A program made the position numbers and the translations under genes. Positions 59,044 through 64,000 of a DNA stretch of 64,000 bases are shown piece after piece (the stretch's first letter is position 1; each line of letters begins with the position of its first letter). The stretch comes from Setophaga petechia (lineage: Eukaryota > Chordata > Aves > Passeriformes > Parulidae). The DNA lies in NCBI GenBank assembly GCA_024362935.1, contig JANCRA010000003.1:36269291-36333290 (forward strand). Direction: 5' to 3'. Below the pieces are notes generated by a model. It saw nothing but the letters and a program-made list of their open reading frames with translations. It searched no databases and had not been told where the DNA came from.

Positions 59044-61556
59044 TATGCAGTTAAAGCATGCAGGAGGTGTGTCGACAATCTGCCCTCCTGATTAACTGTT
59101 CATTGACTCATTATTTCCCTGTCTGAACTGTTTTTTTCACACTTTGCTTTATCTTGTGTCTTCTACCTCTGTCTCTCCAAGATTGCCCCTAAGGGCCTGA
59201 GAAGAGTGGGGAAGTTCATGTGGATCAGCTGCCCTAAAAGCAGCCTTTGATCTCACTTCTGCTAATAAATTAGGATTAGATGATACATTGCCCTTTGCAA
59301 AATGTATCTTATAGTCTTGCCCTTCTTCTGTAGAAGGAAGCCCAGACAGTCTTATTTTAAATGGTACATGACTTTTCTTCAATATCTGTTAGAGAAGACA
59401 AATACCTTAGAAAAGACAAATCAAAGAATTAAACCTTGCATTTTGGCTCAGAAAAATGAGATTTGTGATGGCCATTTTCTGCCGGGAGAGTTCAATGACA
59501 ACTTCACACTAATTTCCAAGGCAATTTTATCTGCATGCATGAACTTTCCTATCACTGAGAAGAGTTCAAGGTCCAAACTGTCATTCCTGCTCAAACTTCA
59601 GATATGCCAGGTCCAGAGAATTGCAAGGTTCTAGGGGAAGATGTGACTTTGAACTCAATTTAGTATTTTATAGTAAGAAATTTTAGTGAGCAGAGGACAA
59701 ACTTGATGTGGTCTCAGTAGCCTGTGTTGCTAGGGAGACATGTTATAATGTAATGTTAGGAATCCAAGTGCACAAAGGCACTGTGCCTTGGTCATCCTGT
59801 CATGCAACGAAGACGTGAGAAAGGTATGAACACAAAAATCCCATTTCTCACCCATTCTAATGTGACTACTTGATATCTGTTTAGTCAATATGAGCCCTTG
59901 TGTTCCAGGGACCTCTGATTAGTTGCTAATTAAAAGTTGCACCAAAATAACTTTTTCAAAATCAAGTATGAATTATTTTGTTCCCTCTAGTACTTGTAAC
60001 TGATGAGACATAAGAGCTGGCTGCTGTACAATGTTATGGCAGAGGAAGAGGCTGTCCCTGAATAAGTTAATCTGAAATGAAAGCTGGCAGTAAAGCACTT
60101 GAGTTACTTAATGCCACCTCGCCCATCTTGACTGTAACCACAGAGGCCTAAAGAAAAAGCTGTGGAGAGTGTCAATGTGACGTATGAAATACTGATATTG
60201 CAGGGCATTTTGCCTTACATACTTCTGACAGTCTTGCTGAAGTGATGAAATTCTGAAAGAGTAATCTGTATTATTTACAGCAAGAGAGATCTTTGTTATT
60301 TTTACTGACATTTTATGGGACAAATTGAATATTCAGTAGAACTGGTGTTTACCTTCAGTTACATTCTCTGCTGACAGGACCAAATACTTATCTGTGGCTG
60401 CAAAAATGATGCATTTCTAGTTCATTTCCTGGCTATACTCTTTGAACATACGCATGCTTAGGTACACCAGTGAAAGGTGGGAGAACTGAAGAGGTGGGCC
60501 CTTTTGCACATTAATATTGGGAACTACTGACTGGCTCTGGAAACCTCATCTAACCATAGCCCAGTCTAGTGAGGTGCCATAGGGGAATGTGTCCACAGCA
60601 TGCAAACATCACTGGGGCATCATCTGGTCAGCAGGCTAAAGACTCATCAGGTAGTACTGGGACTACACTCAGCCTGGTGTTGTACATCTACAGTTTATCT
60701 TATGACAGTCATAGCTCAACAAAATGAACACCTTAAGCAATAGCAGAAAATTTCCTGATTTTGAAGAGCCTTGCTTTTTCAGAAATATGATTAAGTCCAA
60801 TTACATAAGAACAGATTAAAAACCACATCAGCTTGAGGAGAATTCGACAGGAAAAATTCCTGTGTAGGTAATATTTATGCTCTACATACGCTTCCCTCGG
60901 GTTTACTTTGTCCCTCAACAAAGTGAATCCAAACAGGCTGCATCACAGCACCCCAATATGTAATTCCAGGTAATAATCCCTCCTTGAAAGGAACAGGAAA
61001 CATTCTTTACCACCGGCTTAAGTTCATCCATTTACTTGAGCAGGAGGTCACAGACACCTCTCAGTTGCTGTAACACAGATTCAGTGACGCAGTGAAGTTT
61101 GAAGATAGATCCACAAATAGACCCCTGCTATCACTATATGTAGACTGTTTATGTTTCAAGCTGCAGACAAAATGACACCACTGAATGGCATTGCCAAAAT
61201 TGGAGCCATTACCAATGAATACTTTGAGTATCTGAATTGGTTCAGATGTCATTGTTTTGCATGAAATACATATGATTTCATGCTTACATATTTTGGATAT
61301 TATTGCTTTAATGAACCAACAATTTCAATGGTAGGTACTAATTCACACTGGTTCTGAAAGAGGCTTGTGTGGGTGCCTGTATTATTTAGACACATAATTA
61401 AACATGTCATAATAAATATATCAGTCCACTCCATTTGAAAATGTGGAGATCAGGCTCATCTCTGTGCCTGATATAATAAGCTTCTTCTCATGGACTTTTT
61501 TCCATCTTCCCTGAGTGTATGGGATACATAGTCATTATCCCTGAAGGTCTGCATGC

Positions 61557-61587
61557 ATTAATTAATTAATTAATTCATTCATTCATC
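61557..61587. repeat. (ATTA)n/(ATTC)n tetranucleotide repeat
   Basis: Several ATTA units run directly into ATTC units, a compound microsatellite. Confidence 0.9.
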
Positions 61588-63084
61588 ATAATGCTGTGCA
61601 TTTCTGAACTACATATTTATTTTGATTTATATGACACACTCAGGCCCTCCTATGTTTTTTGAAAAGCAGGGGCTAAAAAGAATTTTTAAAAAAACCTTAT
61701 AAGATGGGTCAATGCATTGTAATTTTTAAAATTCCAAATTATATTTCCTTTTTCCAAGAGGAAAAAAAAGAAATGTTTGAAGAACCCTCACTGGAACATT
61801 TTGCCCATTTCAACAGTGTCCCCACTGTCTGGTTGCATAGAACAAAATTCAAATCAAGGTATTTGACTTGGACAAAGTGTCGTTGGACGTAAATGAGATT
61901 ACATGAACGTCTTGTTCCATGGTTCTATAAAAATTCTATTTCGGGGCAATCAATTTGCTCTTGGAAGCTCCCAGGTCTATTTTGGAGCAAGAACTGAGTC
62001 TCATTTTGCTAACTTTTCTTCTTCTTGTGAGAAAGATAGCAAAAGGAAAATTAGTACCTTGAAGATACCATGACCTTCACACTAAAGATTACTCATAATA
62101 GAATTTAAATTGTTGATGACTTTCATAATTGTCTTTTTGGATTTATATAATTTTGAATTCCTCTACTATAAAACATTATTCCCTTCCTCACCTCAGATGC
62201 TTCATTACACATAATATTGCACATTAACTCTCAAATACTACATTATTTCTGTGTCATTTTGGTGCTCAGTTTGGGTTCACTGAGTTTGTAATTGGGAATC
62301 TCCTGTATTTTTTCAACAGTTGAAGACAGCATTTCATATTCTGGAAGACTACTGAGGCTATTATTTTTCATTTGATTTCTCTATAACTATGAAGTATTTA
62401 ACTTAGGTCAGTACTCTTAGCAGCAGAATTACCCCCTTACTACTCTTCTTTGCTATTATTATCTTTGCTAATTGAAAGATAATTTCCATCTGAAAATTGT
62501 TCCATATCATGTCTAACAAGAATTGAAAATTCAGTCTGTGAAGTGTTTAGTTTATTAAAGCAGTATTTACAGCATCACTTTATGATTTCAACATGAGAAA
62601 TCCATCTCCAAATACTTGGAAAAGTAGAGTGAGAATTTATAATATGTTCTGCTTTTTGTAAAAGAAAATTCCACTGACCAGTCTTTGCTATGACTTCTTT
62701 GTTATGCCCTTATGCTATCCTCCTCTCAGAACTGATGCTTGATTTTGCAGCCTGGATTTTCAAGTTAAATTACATTGATCCTTTCTTTGACTCCTGTGTT
62801 AAAAATTATCCTGAGTGGTTTTAGCATAGTGACCCAGGAAGGTTTAAATTTAAAACGAATGACCAAGGGTTCAGCTTTAGTCCCTGTCATATTAGGAATT
62901 ATACTGAAAAATCTCCAATAGTGTCCCTGTGTGCTGGAAAAATCTTTTGGATGATACCTTGTCAAAATCCTCACTTTATTCTTGCTAGTTTTATGTTAAG
63001 TTGCTGTCTGCTGGAAACACGTTTAATCACAGCTGGAGTTCAGGCCAAGGTATATTTCAGAATCCCCAAGCAACACTTCAGAGC

Positions 63085-63420
63085 TGTCACACTTACAGGA
63101 ATGAGTGTTCTCCTGTCTCTGCCTCTCCTGAGCAGGGGACAAGCTCCAGGTCTCCTGCTGCTGACAGGTGCTACAGCACAGCCTGCATGGGCTGCTGCAG
63201 TCAGAGCCAGGGCTTGGCTCAGTGACAGTAGTGTGTGACTGACAGTCACACCAGCCAGCCTGCAGAGATCATGGCTTGCCTGGGTGAGCTCACAATGCCC
63301 TCTGGAGTGCACACACCAACAGTCTGAGCCAGGAGCAGTGCTGGGGTCAGGGACACCCGGCCTGGAATTTAACCTGGCCACTCAGAAGACACTGGGGATG
63401 CAGGAGCTGTAAGGGCTGAA
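63085..63420. other. GC-rich block, origin unknown
   Basis: A block clearly GC-richer than the neighbouring DNA, with CTG/CAG-rich words and overlapping open frames on both strands. CpG is rare. It ends about 100 bp before the CR1 fragment and may be part of an unrecognised mobile element. I see no domain in any frame. Confidence 0.35.
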
Positions 63421-63520
63421 AAATGGATGCCTCTTAATCAATTCTTCTTTTAATGTGGATAGTCAGGGGTTTACTTCTGTGGTGAAGTCTAACCATGCTC
63501 TCTCTTAGTCAAAACTTAAT

Positions 63521-63700
63521 AGATTAGGTTGCTCAGAGCCCCATCCATCCTGACCTTAAATGTTCCCAGGGAAGGGGCACCTACCACCTCTCTGCTCCTC
63601 TCTGGTCCTCTCTGGGCAACCTGTCTCAGTGCTCAACCACCCTCATTGTAAAAAATTCCTCCTTTTATCAAGAAAGATCCTTCCTTTTATCTAGTTTCTA
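63521..63700 (-). mobile_element. CR1 LINE 3' end fragment (antisense)
   Basis: The plus strand reads the complement of the CR1 3' end: 'AGGTTGCTCAGAGCCCCATC', 'CATCCTGACCTTAAATGTTC', 'CCAGGGAAGGGGCACCTACC', 'TCTGGGCAACCTGTCTCAGT', 'CAACCACCCTCATTGTAAAA', 'AATTCCTCCTTTTATC'. A short repeat (CTCCTCTCTGGTCCTCTCTGG) has expanded inside it at about 63594-63614. The element is cut short at its 5' end like most CR1 copies. It is one of the clearest signs that the host is a bird or close relative. Confidence 0.92.
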
Positions 63701-64000
63701 GGATTACAAACTCATCAGTTCTATGAATGATAAACCAGGTTTCATCATTTCTACTCTCAACATACCTAACAGAATCTGAAAGTCTATCTTTTTTTTCTAC
63801 TTATTTTATTCCCAGTCCATTGTGCAAAGCTTAATTGAAAACTTTCTTTACTGCATATGCTTCTAAAGGTCTTCCAATATCAACTTCCCAGAGAAGGAAA
63901 AAAAAATTATCTAGAATAATTACCAAGTCTTGTAGTTGACACAAAAATATCCTTCCCTGCTTTGCTTCAGGAGGCATTTTTCTCATGTGAGGTCAATGTA
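63701..64000. other. Noncoding end of window
   Basis: AT-rich sequence beyond the CR1 fragment. It might contain more diverged CR1, but I cannot align it by eye. No open frame of note. Confidence 0.6.

Larger units (their letters stand above)
57454..63520. other. Noncoding AT-rich stretch, no recognised gene
   Basis: Open frames reach 110 codons (59302-59634, plus) with no family resemblance. Simple repeats lie at 57880-57903, 59025-59043 and 61557-61587. A MIR/L2-like tail may lie at 57661-57720. From 63085 to 63420 base composition rises in GC, with overlapping frames on both strands (113 codons minus, 105 and 74 plus). That pattern fits composition rather than coding. Confidence 0.6.

Noticed and set aside
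59302..59634. 110-codon plus-strand frame
   Set aside because: The translation has no family features and overlaps a 77-codon frame on the other strand. No splice or promoter context.
63040..63381. 113-codon minus-strand frame
   Set aside because: It overlaps 105- and 74-codon frames on the plus strand in a GC-rich block, with no recognised domain.

Overview
This is vertebrate, most likely avian, noncoding DNA: a gene desert or the inside of a very large intron. It is AT-rich and strongly CpG-depleted. The longest open frame is 145 codons and turns out to be part of a retroviral LTR. No exon, tRNA, rRNA, CRISPR array or bacterial-style operon was recognised. The bird assignment rests on CR1 LINE 3' ends (32.2 kb and 63.5 kb) and two copies of an LTR family that is very common in bird genomes (30.5-31.05 kb and 57.1-57.45 kb). 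It also fits the absence of L1/Alu-type sequence and the presence of very old amniote repeats (MIR-like SINEs, an L3/CR1-type LINE relic). All repeat names come from memory of the families, not from a database search.

Layout. 1-8.9 kb holds no recognised gene or repeat. 8.9-9.3 kb is an ancient L3/CR1-like relic. At 12.18 kb there is a dense motif cluster: a perfect 16-bp palindrome containing a full CRE, then an octamer and a TATA-like box. 19.70-20.76 kb is a candidate 1.06-kb solo LTR on the minus strand. It is richer in CpG than its surroundings and carries a (TG)n tract, so it is probably the youngest insertion here. 24.05-24.26 kb (minus) and 29.45-29.65 kb (plus) are MIR-like SINE relics. 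30.47-31.05 kb is a near-complete minus-strand ERV LTR. 32.25-32.35 kb is a CR1 3' fragment. 40.07-40.16 kb is a palindrome-rich possible conserved element. 41.52-42.04 kb is a GC-rich block with a CTCF-like core inside a small hairpin. 43.5-43.8 kb may be two MIR-like relics back to back. 56.756-56.808 kb is a 25-bp-stem hairpin flanked by ATTG direct repeats. 57.108-57.448 kb is an internally deleted solo LTR with an intact 5-bp target-site duplication. 63.52-63.70 kb is a minus-strand CR1 end.

No set of genes works together here. The functional content, if any, is regulatory, and the best places to look are the 12.18-kb cluster, the 40.1-kb palindromes and the 41.86-kb CTCF-like site. The most unusual structure is the 56.76-kb hairpin. 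I found no convincing new multi-gene system.
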